This document shows, piece after piece, positions 51,859 to 61,313 of a DNA stretch of 64,000 nucleotides. The DNA comes from Nitrospira sp. (lineage in GTDB: Bacteria; Nitrospirota; Nitrospiria; Nitrospirales; Nitrospiraceae). The stretch's first letter is position 1. Each line of letters starts with the position of its first letter. A program made the position numbers and the translations under genes. The DNA lies in NCBI GenBank assembly GCA_029194675.1, contig JARFXP010000004.1, forward strand, positions 186,001 through 250,000, read 5' to 3'. The notes under the pieces are model-generated. The model saw only the letters and a program-made list of their open reading frames with translations. It was not told the origin of the DNA and did no database searches.

Positions 51859-53067
51859 CTACTCTCTTGTCTCCGACTTCGCCGCTGGTTTGAGTCCACG
51901 GTGAAGGAAGATCGAGACGCTGCCACTTCCGTTGTCGGCGATGGCCAATCCCGGTTCCTCCAGCCCGAAGGTCGTGACACGAAAGGATGAAAGCGCAAAC
52001 GGGCCGGACTTCGTGCGGTAATTTCTCGGAGGGTAATGAAAGGTACCATCGCCCTTCCCGAACAAGATCGAGAGGTCATTTGACTGGATATTCACGATCG
52101 CCACATCCTCGAACCGGTCGCCATTGAAATCCCGTGCCAACCCAAAGTTGGGACCGGCATCAGCTCCGGAATCCTTGCCGGGTCGGAATGTCGCGTTGCC
52201 GTTGCCGAGAAACGTTGTGAAGCTATCCTGCTCTCCGTTGATGACCAGTAGGTCCCTGTGATGATCGTTATTGAAGTCGGCAAAACTCACGCCAAGGGGT
52301 CGGCGGCCCGTGGAATAATCGTTGGGATCACGAAAGGTACCGTCGCCGTTCCCGAGCCAAATGGAGACGGCATTCGACATAGGTCCTCCATTCGTCACCA
52401 CCAATTCCAATTTCCCATCGCCGTTGAGATCAGCCAACGCAACGGATGTGGGAGTGTCGCCATGTTCGTATTGAACGACGTGTCGAAATTCGCCGGTCCC
52501 ATTCCCGAGAAAGACTTTGACCTTGTCGTTCCGTAGAGCGACGACAAGATCCGTATGGTGATCGCCATTGATATCGTCTGCGGCCAGTGCGATCGGTGCA
52601 CGATGGACCGGATAACGTGGTCCTTCTTCAAACTTTCCATCTCCATGTCCGAACAAGACCATAACCTCGTCGCCACCGGAGCATGCCAGGGCGACATCGG
52701 GATGTCGGTCCTGATTGAAGTTGCCCATCACAAGGGACCGCGGTTCCTGGCAGACATGGAGCTGAACCTGATCTCTAAATGTGCCGTCACCATTCCCCAA
52801 CAGAATCGAGAGGGTATTACTCGCAATATTGGTGGTGATGAGATCGGTGAATGAGTCATGATTAAGGTCTTCGGTGATAATAGTGGTCGGATTCTTGCCG
52901 ACCTTGTAGCTGGCAAAATAATAAAAAGGATCAGGTGGGGTATATGGCTCGCTCCTGGAACAAGCCCACAGACCGTGACCGATAAGAAAGGACAGCCATA
53001 GCAGAGAGAAAAGCCGCCTGACCGCGTGCAATTTCCGCTCGATAAGAATGTTCACTCGGTCTCTCAC
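51859..53067 (-). CDS. VCBS/FG-GAP repeat lipoprotein
   Basis: A 402-aa protein with a long basic N-region and hydrophobic signal ending in lipobox LWAC (Cys about 36). Six to seven beta-propeller repeats follow, each with an N/DGDGTF-type loop (for example GNGDGTFRDQ, GHGDGKFEEG, ADLNGDGKLELVV). Such propellers are common in surface proteins that bind ligands or partners with Ca2+. No enzyme domain. The gene stands alone. Confidence 0.8.
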   Translation of the reverse strand: MRDRVNILIERKLHAVRRLFSLLWLSFLIGHGLWACSRSEPYTPPDPFYYFASYKVGKNPTTIITEDLNHDSFTDLITTNIASNTLSILLGNGDGTFRDQVQLHVCQEPRSLVMGNFNQDRHPDVALACSGGDEVMVLFGHGDGKFEEGPRYPVHRAPIALAADDINGDHHTDLVVALRNDKVKVFLGNGTGEFRHVVQYEHGDTPTSVALADLNGDGKLELVVTNGGPMSNAVSIWLGNGDGTFRDPNDYSTGRRPLGVSFADFNNDHHRDLLVINGEQDSFTTFLGNGNATFRPGKDSGADAGPNFGLARDFNGDRFEDVAIVNIQSNDLSILFGKGDGTFHYPPRNYRTKSGPFALSSFRVTTFGLEEPGLAIADNGSGSVSIFLHRGLKPAAKSETRE

Positions 53068-53170
53068 ACCCTAAGCGGCTGGACCAATGAGCCTATGGTG
53101 GTGGATCAGGAGACTCAGTATACAGAGGGGGTCTTCGCCCCCGCAATCCACGGCAGTAGCTCATGGACCT

Positions 53171-53200
53171 TTGAATTTTGCCCTCTGCTTACGTTATGAT
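53171..53200 (+). promoter_or_regulatory. Sigma-70-like promoter
   Basis: TTGAAT (53171-53176), 18 nt, TATGAT (53195-53200), then AGGAGGAAGG and the ATG at 53227. It fits a short leader of about 20 nt. Confidence 0.45.
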
Positions 53201-53226
53201 GCCGCGTTACTTTTAGGAGGAAGGTC

Positions 53227-53547
53227 ATGAGCAAAATTGTGAACGTTGATATCACGATGTACGGGATAGCTGAAGTTCTGATGTGGTGTCTTGATCGGAA
53301 CAAGGGACGTGTCCCAGGCGTCGATACGCCGGGCTTCAAAAAGATGCAGGAGTTGTTGGCGCAGAAGCCTCAGTCGGGGGACTATTTCACGCTCGATCAG
53401 TTCTGGAAGAAAAAAGTAACGTTGCCGTTAACCGAAGACGAAGTCGCGACGATCGATCGTTGTCTCTACGACATTCCCAATTTTGACAACGAACCGCTCC
53501 CCCAAATCCGACACAAATTTTGGCCTCATCAGGCGGGAGCCCACTGA
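53227..53547 (+). CDS. Small conserved-looking protein, unknown
   Basis: A 106-aa soluble protein with a strong ribosome site (AGGAGGAAGGTC-ATG) and a recognisable promoter. No signal or membrane span. Segments RVPGVDTPGFKKMQELLAQK and LTEDEVATIDRCLYDIP look well ordered. No family recognised. The two flanking genes point the other way, so it is its own unit. Confidence 0.65.
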   Translation: MSKIVNVDITMYGIAEVLMWCLDRNKGRVPGVDTPGFKKMQELLAQKPQSGDYFTLDQFWKKKVTLPLTEDEVATIDRCLYDIPNFDNEPLPQIRHKFWPHQAGAH

Positions 53548-53622
53548 AGCGAAGCACCGATCCGGTTGGTGGGGCACCCTTGGAACGTACGTTGGAACTG
53601 CCGGACTAGAAGCGTGATCCTG

Positions 53623-54624
53623 TCAGAGAGTTCCTTCGCCTTTGAGATACCTACGAAAACGATCCATGAGCTCGGCCCCCAGGGTTCCGCCTTCAGGCTT
53701 CTTCGTCAACGGATCGGCAAAGTGGCCCCGGATTTCCTGGAGGCGTTTCTCTGCCTGATCATTACCTTGCAGTCGCTTGGTGTTCTGGAGAGCGGTATCA
53801 AAGGCATCGAATGTCAATTCATGGTAACCGAATGAGCGGATACGCTTGACGGCTTTCATCATCGCCTGGTTCCGAAACGTCGTCAAATGGTCGGCATTGA
53901 TTTCTTTCAATCCCAGCTTGCGGGCCCGCCGTTCGGCTGCTTTTCTGATCCCACTGCGCACGAAATCCGGAGATGTCTGAAGCCGCTTCCATGCCTCGTC
54001 GGTCCAGGCAATTCGTTCCTGAGGCGCTTCCCATAGGTCCTGCAGAACCGATGCGTCGATGCGGATCAGCCTTTTGGCTCTGGCGAGATCTTCCGTATCT
54101 CGCTTTAACATATCGGTCACGAATTCCAGTGCAATGGGCGGCGATTGCTTTAACTTGTCTTGAAGCAGGGCCAATGCCTCCTCGGTCCATTCCATCGAGG
54201 GTCCGCTCTCCTCGTGAAGATCACCAAGCGCTTCCACTTTTTCAAACAACTCGACGTTCACTTCGAGATGCCCCCGTTCCTTTGCGATCTCCTCCGCAAT
54301 CTGCTTGGTCATCGCCCGCATAAATTCAGGAACGGTATCCAACCGTTCTTTGGCGGCGGCGGTCCATGGAAGACGGCCATTGACCATCTCTTCGACAGCA
54401 GATGCCATGCCGGCTTCACCGCCCATGCGCCCCATCATCTGTCCCTTAAACTGATCGAGAATCTCCTCGGTGATTTCCTCGTACCCCAATTCACGCGCTT
54501 TCTTTTCAGCCAAACGACGGACCATGCCACGCAGAAATATCGGTGCACGCTCCATTCGTTTGAGCGCACCCTCAGCCCAACGGACTTGGGTTGTATTCGT
54601 CTGCGAAGAATCTGATGCCGACAT
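53623..54624 (-). CDS. Protein with four PCP-reductase-like repeats
   Basis: A 333-aa soluble protein made of four related units at about 14-60 (VRWAEGALKRMERAPIFLRG), 86-130 (LPWTAAAKERLDTVPEFMRA), 145-192 (MEWTEEALALL) and 203-255 (IAWTDEAWKRLQTSPDFVRS). Each has the W..EA...L...P.F.R....R..E..AR..G...I pattern of the small domain at the C-terminus of protochlorophyllide reductase subunit B. The reductase part is absent and no chlorophyll genes are near, so the domain is used here in another way. It lies 26 bp after ihfB in the same direction. Function unknown. Confidence 0.75.
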   Translation of the reverse strand: MSASDSSQTNTTQVRWAEGALKRMERAPIFLRGMVRRLAEKKARELGYEEITEEILDQFKGQMMGRMGGEAGMASAVEEMVNGRLPWTAAAKERLDTVPEFMRAMTKQIAEEIAKERGHLEVNVELFEKVEALGDLHEESGPSMEWTEEALALLQDKLKQSPPIALEFVTDMLKRDTEDLARAKRLIRIDASVLQDLWEAPQERIAWTDEAWKRLQTSPDFVRSGIRKAAERRARKLGLKEINADHLTTFRNQAMMKAVKRIRSFGYHELTFDAFDTALQNTKRLQGNDQAEKRLQEIRGHFADPLTKKPEGGTLGAELMDRFRRYLKGEGTL

Positions 54625-54649
54625 TGGTTCCTGTTCAATCAGTCGATCG

Positions 54650-54928
54650 TTATTGATTGAGCAATTCCTTCAGCTCTTTGCCGGCTTTGAAAAACGGAAC
54701 CCGCTTGGCTGGTACCGCAACCGTCTCCCCGGTCTTTGGATTCCGCCCTTCCTTCATCCGACGAGCCCGCAGCCGAAAGCTGCCGAAGCCTCGGATCTCC
54801 GTTTTGTCGCCGTTTCTCAAAGAATCCCTGACACAATCGAAAATGGTGTTGACGACCACTTCGGCCTGTCGCTTCGTCAAGGTGGTGACTTGCTCAGTAA
54901 CTTTTTCGATGATCTGCGCCTTGGTCAT
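54650..54928 (-). CDS. ihfB: Integration host factor beta / HU-like DNA-bending protein
   Basis: A 92-aa protein of the HU/IHF family. N-terminal helices TKAQIIEKVTEQVTTLTKRQ, core GFGSFRLRARR (about 46-56) and DNA-arm segment GRNPKTGETVAVPAKRVPFF (about 60-79) are all present. ATG 54928 after GGGAGAG is preferred to the GTG six bases earlier. It sits beside sppA and rpsA, as IHF-beta often does. Confidence 0.85.
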   Translation of the reverse strand: MTKAQIIEKVTEQVTTLTKRQAEVVVNTIFDCVRDSLRNGDKTEIRGFGSFRLRARRMKEGRNPKTGETVAVPAKRVPFFKAGKELKELLNQ

Positions 54929-54990
54929 ATCCACTCTCCCTTCGTCGCGAGGACGGCCGCACCTTTATTGATACAGCTAGATTGACACAG

Positions 54991-55893
54991 CTAGAAGGCC
55001 ATAAGGTATTTCAAGCTCACGCCCGGTTGCATATCAAACTTCGGAAACATCATGCTGAGTTTTGAGTCCAGAATTTCGCGGAGGGAAAACCGGCGCCTCG
55101 GCTCGACGACCTTCGGTTCCCCCTCGATTCCGACCACCTCCGCAGCCAACTGAATGGCGTCTTCCAAGTCGCCCAGTTCATCGACCAGCTTCGCTTCCTT
55201 GGCCTGGCGTCCGGTAAAGATTCGACCGTCGGCCAACGCTTGGGCAGCTCGAATCTCGAGGGAACGGCCCTCGGCCACCGCCTCGATAAACTGCTTATGG
55301 ACATCATCCATCACGGCTTGCAACAAACGTCTTTCGTCCGCGCTCATTTTCCGGAGTGGAGAGCCCACATCCTTATATCTCCCGCTCTTAATGACGACCC
55401 CTTCCACCCCGATTTTCTGAAGCAATCCCTCCAGGTTGGCCGTTTCCATGATGACTCCGATGCTTCCAGTCAGCGTCCCGGGATTGGCCACGATCCGATC
55501 TGCTGCAGCCGCGATGTAATACCCTCCCGATGCGGCAAGGCTCCCCATCGATGCGATAACCGCCTTGTTGTTCTTGCTTCTGACCCGCTTGACGGCATCG
55601 TAAATCTCTTGCGATGGCACGACGCCGCCCCCGGGACTATCGATTCTTATCACGATGGCTTTGACGGAAGGATTCTCGCTGAATCGCTTCAGATCCTCAA
55701 TGGTCGTCTGAGAATCCAAAATGACCCCTTCGACTCGAACCAGGGCGATTCGGTCTCCGGTCGATAGATCAAGGTCGGGGACAAAGAGATTGATTAGGAC
55801 CAAGACACCCAGTCCCATCGCAAAAAACCACAAGGTCTTCCGCAACAGATGACGTTTTCGCGGACGTTCCGCCTGTGTTGCTTCATCCGCCAT
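54991..55893 (-). CDS. sppA: Signal peptide peptidase SppA (short form)
   Basis: A 300-aa membrane-anchored S49 protease that degrades cleaved signal peptides. One membrane anchor (about 20-38) precedes the catalytic domain. The Ser is in SLAASGGYYIA (Ser about 122) and the Lys in KSGRYKDVGSP (Lys about 173). This is the single-domain form, about half the length of the E. coli protein. ATG 55893 follows GAGAGGAG; an upstream start would add 10 residues. It lies 36 bp after rpsA. Confidence 0.9.
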   Translation of the reverse strand: MADEATQAERPRKRHLLRKTLWFFAMGLGVLVLINLFVPDLDLSTGDRIALVRVEGVILDSQTTIEDLKRFSENPSVKAIVIRIDSPGGGVVPSQEIYDAVKRVRSKNNKAVIASMGSLAASGGYYIAAAADRIVANPGTLTGSIGVIMETANLEGLLQKIGVEGVVIKSGRYKDVGSPLRKMSADERRLLQAVMDDVHKQFIEAVAEGRSLEIRAAQALADGRIFTGRQAKEAKLVDELGDLEDAIQLAAEVVGIEGEPKVVEPRRRFSLREILDSKLSMMFPKFDMQPGVSLKYLMAF

Positions 55894-55929
55894 CGCTCCT
55901 CTCCCGCACCCTCCCTCAACCAAGCCGGC

Positions 55930-57645
55930 TTAGCTTTGATCTTCCGATTGCGACCGTTTCCGGCTCTGTTTCGCGGCCCGTCCTAGACTCTGGTCAAGCA
56001 CGCCCTGTGTCGAGTGATAATCATCAACCTGCTTGCGTTCCCAATCCAGCTGATGGTCACGCAGGCTAAGGGCGATTTTGCGTTCCTCTCGATCGACTTT
56101 GATTATCTTCGCCGTGACATCATCCTGCAACTTAAACTTTTCTTCGAGCTTCGCGGGAGGTTCAACACCGGATTCGCTGACATGGATCAAACCTTCCACC
56201 TCACCGTCCAGTTCGATGAAGATCCCAAAATCGGCGACTTTCGACACCTTGCCGGTCACCGAGTCACCAACGTGATACCGTGCGGGGATCGCCTCATCCC
56301 AGGGATCACGGGCCAGCTGTTTGTATCCCAACGAGAGCCGCTCTTTCTCTTTGTCGATGCGCAACACGACCGCTTCCACTTTTTGTCCTTTTTTAAACAG
56401 CTCAGAGGGATGCTTGATATGCCTCGTCCAGGACATATCCGAAATATGGATGAGTCCATCGATCCCCTCTTCAAGTCCGACAAAGGCGCCGAAATCGGTC
56501 AGGCTCTTCACCTTCCCCTCGATACGGGTCCCGATCGGATATTTGCCCTCAATCATGTCCCAGGGATTCGGAGCCGTCTGTTTCATGCCCAATGAGATTT
56601 TGCGGCTCGCGGGATCGACGTTGAGCACCGCGGCTTCCACTTGATCACCGACCGCCACGACTCTGGACGGATGTCGGACTTCGTGCGTCCACGACATCTC
56701 AGACACATGCACCAATCCTTCAACTCCCGGCTCAAGTTCCACGAACGCTCCATAATCGGTCAGGCTGACCACACGACCACGGACCCTGGTACCGATGGGA
56801 TACTTGCCGGCGACATTGGTCCAGGGATCCGCACTCTTCTGCTTGAGCCCCAGAGAAATACGACCCGTTTCACGATCATATTTCAACACCGCGACTTCAA
56901 CCTTGTCTCCCACGGTAAACAGTTCCGATGGGTGTCCGACTCGACCCCAGGACATGTCGGTAATGTGTAGCAACCCGTCAATACCGCCGAGGTCGATGAA
57001 CGATCCGTAATCGGTGATGTTCTTGACGGTACCCTGGATGAGCTGACCTTCTTTGAGATTGGCCAGCGTCGTCTGCCGTTTTTTATCCCTGGTTTCCTCC
57101 AACAACACACGGCGCGACACGACCACATTGCCTCGCCTGTGGTTGATCTTGATGATCTTGAGGGGGAAGGTCTTTCCAACGAGCCCATCCAGATCACGAA
57201 CCGGATGAAGATCAATCTGCGAACCGGGCAAGAATGCTTTGACGCCGATATCGACCATCATGCCGCCCTTGATGCGTGAGACGATCTTACCTTCGATACT
57301 CTTCTCTTCTTTGTAGAGCTTTTCGAGTTCTTCCCAAATCTTCATCTTGTCCGCTTTTTCCTTGGAAAGAACGAGATTGCCGTCTGCATCTTCACATTCT
57401 TCGATATAGACTTGGAGCCGGTCGCCGATCTTGAGGTTGTGAAGTTCCTCGGATGAGAACTGATCGCTCGGGATCATGCCCTCTGATTTGTACCCGATAT
57501 CAACGATGACCTTGTCTTTGGTCAGGGCCACCACCCGGCCTTCTGTAATCGTGCCTTCTTCCAGGTTACGGAAGGTTTCTTCGTATAATGCCGCCAAGGC
57601 ATTGCGGTCTAACTGCGCGTCACTGCTGTTGGATACTGTACCCAT
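55930..57645 (-). CDS. rpsA: 30S ribosomal protein S1
   Basis: A 571-aa protein with six S1 RNA-binding domains of about 70 aa (roughly 34-100, 120-186, 204-272, 289-359, 376-446, 463-533). Domains 3-6 have the typical G.V..LTDYGAFVELE..EGLVH.SEMSW pattern. It helps mRNA bind to the small subunit. The C-terminal about 35 residues are basic and Ser/Gln-rich. It is next to cmk and plsC, a common arrangement. Confidence 0.95.
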   Translation of the reverse strand: MGTVSNSSDAQLDRNALAALYEETFRNLEEGTITEGRVVALTKDKVIVDIGYKSEGMIPSDQFSSEELHNLKIGDRLQVYIEECEDADGNLVLSKEKADKMKIWEELEKLYKEEKSIEGKIVSRIKGGMMVDIGVKAFLPGSQIDLHPVRDLDGLVGKTFPLKIIKINHRRGNVVVSRRVLLEETRDKKRQTTLANLKEGQLIQGTVKNITDYGSFIDLGGIDGLLHITDMSWGRVGHPSELFTVGDKVEVAVLKYDRETGRISLGLKQKSADPWTNVAGKYPIGTRVRGRVVSLTDYGAFVELEPGVEGLVHVSEMSWTHEVRHPSRVVAVGDQVEAAVLNVDPASRKISLGMKQTAPNPWDMIEGKYPIGTRIEGKVKSLTDFGAFVGLEEGIDGLIHISDMSWTRHIKHPSELFKKGQKVEAVVLRIDKEKERLSLGYKQLARDPWDEAIPARYHVGDSVTGKVSKVADFGIFIELDGEVEGLIHVSESGVEPPAKLEEKFKLQDDVTAKIIKVDREERKIALSLRDHQLDWERKQVDDYHSTQGVLDQSLGRAAKQSRKRSQSEDQS

Positions 57646-57700
57646 ATGAACGTCCTACTCTTCCGACTCTCGTCGGGTGCTGATGGTGAAGTCGCCGGGC

Positions 57701-58393
57701 TCACTCAGCGTTGTGAGCGTCAGCGGTCGGCCTGTCCGGTGTTTCGGGGGCCAGGTCATTCCTCCCCTTTGGAACGGGAACTTGACCTAAGGCCGCAATG
57801 TGCTCGATCACCGTACGGCTGACCTGTTGATAGAACTGTTTCGTTTCTGCCCTCTCTTTGTGTTTCCCCGTTTCGAACTGAATAGGATCCCCGAATCGTA
57901 CCGTAACCTGACGCAACCGAGGCCAGCGAGCCCCCGTGGGGAGCACCTCGAAGGTCCCTTTCAGATACGCCGGAACAACTGGGCAACCCGTCTGCGACAC
58001 AATCACTCCCATACCCGCCTTCGGCTCCCGAAGGTGGCCATCGTGACTACGTCGACCTTCCGGGAAAATGACCACCACGTGACCTGCTCGAATCAGGTTG
58101 ATCGCCTTCCCAAACGCCTCTCGGTCGAGGCGTCCCAACCTCACGGGTATCCAGCCTAACGCCTGCAAAATACTGTTTAATACTGGGATCGGAAACAAGT
58201 CATTGCGTCCCAAATACCAGGCCCTTCGACGCATCCCACAGCCGAGTAGCGGAATGTCAAGGTAGCTGGCATGGTTTGCGGCGATCAGCAGACCTCCGGT
58301 CCGAGGAATCTCCCCTTCGACACGATATCGAAAGCAAATCCACGCAACGACTCGTACCAGGGCCCACAAGAATCCATAGAGAATCCCGCTCAC
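57701..58393 (-). CDS. plsC: 1-acyl-sn-glycerol-3-phosphate acyltransferase
   Basis: A 230-aa membrane-associated enzyme making phosphatidic acid. An N-terminal hydrophobic segment (about 3-20) is followed by the catalytic NHASYLD (about 38-44, the HX4D-like box) and the second motif VVIFPEGRRSHDG (about 107-119). The C-terminal tail (about 200-230) is polar and unusual. It overlaps cmk by 4 bp and is followed by rpsA. Confidence 0.9.
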   Translation of the reverse strand: MSGILYGFLWALVRVVAWICFRYRVEGEIPRTGGLLIAANHASYLDIPLLGCGMRRRAWYLGRNDLFPIPVLNSILQALGWIPVRLGRLDREAFGKAINLIRAGHVVVIFPEGRRSHDGHLREPKAGMGVIVSQTGCPVVPAYLKGTFEVLPTGARWPRLRQVTVRFGDPIQFETGKHKERAETKQFYQQVSRTVIEHIAALGQVPVPKGRNDLAPETPDRPTADAHNAE

Positions 58394-59049
58394 GACCCGG
58401 TCGACACTGTCGCAATCATCTGCTCCACCACTTGGTCAGGACTGAGGGCAGAGGTATCGATGAATCGTGCGTCACCCGCTGGAATCAATGGGGCGATCGA
58501 ACGGGTCCGATCCCGCCTATCTCGGTCCGATAGATCACAGGACGTTGTCTCAACCGTCCCACCACGGCCTGCGGCGACCAGTTCACGGTGCCGCCGCGCG
58601 ACTCGAACGTCTGCATCTGCCTCCAAGAAGAATTTATAGGGAGCGGTCGGAAAGACCTTTGTGCCGACGTCGCGTCCTTCTGCAACCACCGAACCTCTCT
58701 GACCGATCTGACGCTGGATCGGCAGCAGCCACTCACGGACAGCTGGAATGGCCGACACGATGGAGGCCGTTGCGGTGACTTCGGGTGCCCTGAGCTCCCC
58801 GGTGACGTCGCGGCCATCGACCGATACCTGCATTGCGCCATTGAGAAACTGCATGTGAATCAAGGTGGTCGGCAATAATGTTGTCACCGACTCATGATCC
58901 GTCGGACGTATCCCTGATTGCAAGGTTTTCCATGCGACGGCTCGGTACAGTGCTCCTGTATCAAGATAAAGGTAACCAAGCCGAGCGGCCAATAGTCTCG
59001 CTACTGTACTCTTGCCCACTCCGGCCGGTCCATCAATCGCAATAATCAC
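58390..59049 (-). CDS. cmk: Cytidylate kinase
   Basis: A 219-aa kinase phosphorylating CMP/dCMP. P-loop DGPAGVGKSTVARLLA (about 5-20), LDTGALYRAVAW (about 30-41), GRDVTGELRAPEVTATAS, and the lid EGRDVGTKVFPTAPYKFFLEA are present. Normal length. It lies 44 bp downstream of aroA. Confidence 0.94.
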   Translation of the reverse strand: MIIAIDGPAGVGKSTVARLLAARLGYLYLDTGALYRAVAWKTLQSGIRPTDHESVTTLLPTTLIHMQFLNGAMQVSVDGRDVTGELRAPEVTATASIVSAIPAVREWLLPIQRQIGQRGSVVAEGRDVGTKVFPTAPYKFFLEADADVRVARRHRELVAAGRGGTVETTSCDLSDRDRRDRTRSIAPLIPAGDARFIDTSALSPDQVVEQMIATVSTGS

Positions 59050-59093
59050 TCAGCCCCCACACTTCTCGAACCGTACGATCCGTCGCACGGTTC

Positions 59094-60416
59094 TCACGCA
59101 AGTGGCGTCAACAAATCGACGAGTGCCTTCTCAAAGTTTGGAAATGACGTCTCCACGCAGCTCGTGTCGGCAATCGTCATGCTTTGTTCCGCCGTAAGGC
59201 CACCGATGGCGAGAGACATGGCCACACGATGGTCTCCATGGCTCTGGGCCTTGTCCGCAGCTCTCAACTTGCCGTTCTCTCCCCCTCGGCCTAATCCGCG
59301 GATGATCATCCCGTCCGGCCGTTCCTCGACGAGGGTTCCCATGGCCTTCAATTCGTGGCTCATGGTCGCAATCCGATCGCTCTCTTTGACCCGGAGTTCC
59401 GCTGCTCCGGAAATCACGGTGTCCCCCTCCGCCACGGCGGCAGCCACGCACAATACGGGAAATTCATCGATCGTTTTCGGAATGAGGTCGTGACCGATCG
59501 TCACGCCCTTCAGTGCGGATGACTTCACACGAAGATCCCCGACCGGTTCGCCGGCCGCTTCTCGCAGGCCCAGAACCTGAATGTCGGCTCCCATCTTCCT
59601 CATGACCTCGATCAAGCCGGTCCTCGTCGGATTCATCCCGACATTGTAAATAGTGATGTCGGATCCCTGCACGATCGTTGCTCCGACGATGAAGAATGCG
59701 GCTGCGGAGAAATCGCCTGGAATGGTCACATGAACGCCTCCCCAGCCGCTCGAAGGTCGCCCTTGTAAGACCAGGGTGCCTGCTTCTTTTGCGAGAGGTA
59801 TCCCAAAGAACTGGAACATCCGCTCGGTATGGTCTCGTGACAGACTTGGTTCCTTATACCGAGTCTTCCCTTGAGCAAAGAGGCCGGCGAGTAGGAGGGA
59901 CGACTTAATCTGCGCGCTGGCCACGGTCGAGGTGTACTCGATACCGTGAAGGCCGGCTCCTGTAATCGCCAGGGGAGCCAGCTCTCCGCCTTTACGCCCT
60001 CCAATAACCGCGCCCATCTCGCGCAGTGGCTTGACGACCCGCCCCATAGGACGCCGTCTGATCGATTCGTCGCCCGTGAGAACTGAGAAAAAATCTTGTC
60101 CGGCCAAGAGGCCTGTCAGCAGACGCATCCCGGTTCCGGAGTTGCCGCAGTCGATCGGAGCGTTTGGTTCGGACAACCCCCAAAACCCCTTCCCGCAGAC
60201 GGTTAATTCGGTTGGAGTCTGCGTGATGGGAATACCCAGTCCCTGAAAGGCCCTCATCGTGTTCAGACAGTCCTCTCCCTGGCAGTAGCCTGCTATCGTG
60301 CTCGTTCCTTCTGCCAGTGCGGTGAGGATGATCGCCCGATGGGTAAGAGACTTGTCGCCAGAAACTGTGGTCATTCCCCTGAGTGGCCGGCCCGGGGTGA
60401 TCGTCAATGATGTCAT
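59094..60416 (-). CDS. aroA: 3-phosphoshikimate 1-carboxyvinyltransferase (EPSP synthase)
   Basis: A 440-aa enzyme that joins PEP to shikimate-3-phosphate. N-terminal PGDKS-like loop (VSGDKSLTHRAII, about 18-30), CGNSGTGMRLLTGLLA (about 89-104), RRPMGRVVKPLREMGA (about 121-136) and late DEFPVLCVAAAVAEG and RVKESDRIATM are all intact. The GNSGTG segment has Ala or Gly patterns consistent with either class; no prediction of inhibitor tolerance is made. It overlaps tyrA by 4 bp. Confidence 0.95.
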   Translation of the reverse strand: MTSLTITPGRPLRGMTTVSGDKSLTHRAIILTALAEGTSTIAGYCQGEDCLNTMRAFQGLGIPITQTPTELTVCGKGFWGLSEPNAPIDCGNSGTGMRLLTGLLAGQDFFSVLTGDESIRRRPMGRVVKPLREMGAVIGGRKGGELAPLAITGAGLHGIEYTSTVASAQIKSSLLLAGLFAQGKTRYKEPSLSRDHTERMFQFFGIPLAKEAGTLVLQGRPSSGWGGVHVTIPGDFSAAAFFIVGATIVQGSDITIYNVGMNPTRTGLIEVMRKMGADIQVLGLREAAGEPVGDLRVKSSALKGVTIGHDLIPKTIDEFPVLCVAAAVAEGDTVISGAAELRVKESDRIATMSHELKAMGTLVEERPDGMIIRGLGRGGENGKLRAADKAQSHGDHRVAMSLAIGGLTAEQSMTIADTSCVETSFPNFEKALVDLLTPLA

Positions 60417-61306
60417 GAGTTGCTCGGAGAGGAACTGTTCAATTTTTCACGCTCGTCTTTGGCGCGTTCAAGCGACTTCTCAATTGCGGCTGCATCCCCA
60501 CCCTTAATCAGTTGCTTCAATTCTTCCAGGGCCTGTGCATACCTGTCGATATAAGTCACCACATTATCCCGATTCCACAAGAAAATGTCTCGCCACATTT
60601 CCGGAGAACTCGCGGCGATCCTGGTGGTATCCCGTAATCCTCCTCCAGAATGGCCGACAAGATCCAAGGAAGGCACCTGCTGATCACGGAGCTCGGCTAA
60701 GGCATTCATCAGTGCAAAGGCGACCACGTGAGGCAGATGACTGACTGCACCCAGGATTTGGTCATGCAGATACGGATCCATTGTTAAGACAATCGAACCG
60801 GCCTCTTCCCACAGTTGCCTGACTCGCTCCAGTGCCGTGGGATCCGTTCGGTTTGTCGGGGTCAGAATGCAGCGTGCGCCCTTGAATAGCTGATCCGACC
60901 CGGCCGCGACTCCTGTTTTTTCCTTTCCTGCGATCGGATGCGCCCCCACAAAGTGTACGCTTGCCGGTAAAGCCGATTCCGACCGCTCGACCAAGGTTCC
61001 TTTCACACTACCCACGTCGCTGACGACCGCGCCGGGAGCCAGACAATGGGCCCATTCATGGAGGTGCCGTTCATAGGTATCGACAGGTGTCGCAAGGACC
61101 ACCAAATCCGCCCCACGCACACCTTCTTGAGGATCGGCCACATATCGATCGATCGCCCCCAACGCGACCGCTGTCTTGAGATTCTCGATACGCCGGCCGA
61201 CGCCGACAACCAGGTCTGCCAAGGCTTTTCGCCGAAGGATCATGCCGAGCGACCCGCCGATCAACCCCACTCCAATGATGGCAACCTGTTTGAAATGAAC
61301 GGCCAT
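60413..61306 (-). CDS. tyrA: Prephenate/arogenate dehydrogenase
   Basis: A 297-aa NAD(P)-dependent enzyme making 4-hydroxyphenylpyruvate or tyrosine. Rossmann loop GVGLIGGSLGMILRRKAL (about 12-29), VGAHPIAGKEKTGV (about 119-132) with the substrate His, and the helical dimer domain with SHLPHVVAFALMNAL. No fused chorismate mutase or ACT domain. It lies 7 bp after aroF. Confidence 0.92.
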   Translation of the reverse strand: MAVHFKQVAIIGVGLIGGSLGMILRRKALADLVVGVGRRIENLKTAVALGAIDRYVADPQEGVRGADLVVLATPVDTYERHLHEWAHCLAPGAVVSDVGSVKGTLVERSESALPASVHFVGAHPIAGKEKTGVAAGSDQLFKGARCILTPTNRTDPTALERVRQLWEEAGSIVLTMDPYLHDQILGAVSHLPHVVAFALMNALAELRDQQVPSLDLVGHSGGGLRDTTRIAASSPEMWRDIFLWNRDNVVTYIDRYAQALEELKQLIKGGDAAAIEKSLERAKDEREKLNSSSPSNS

Positions 61307-61313
61307 ACCGGCT

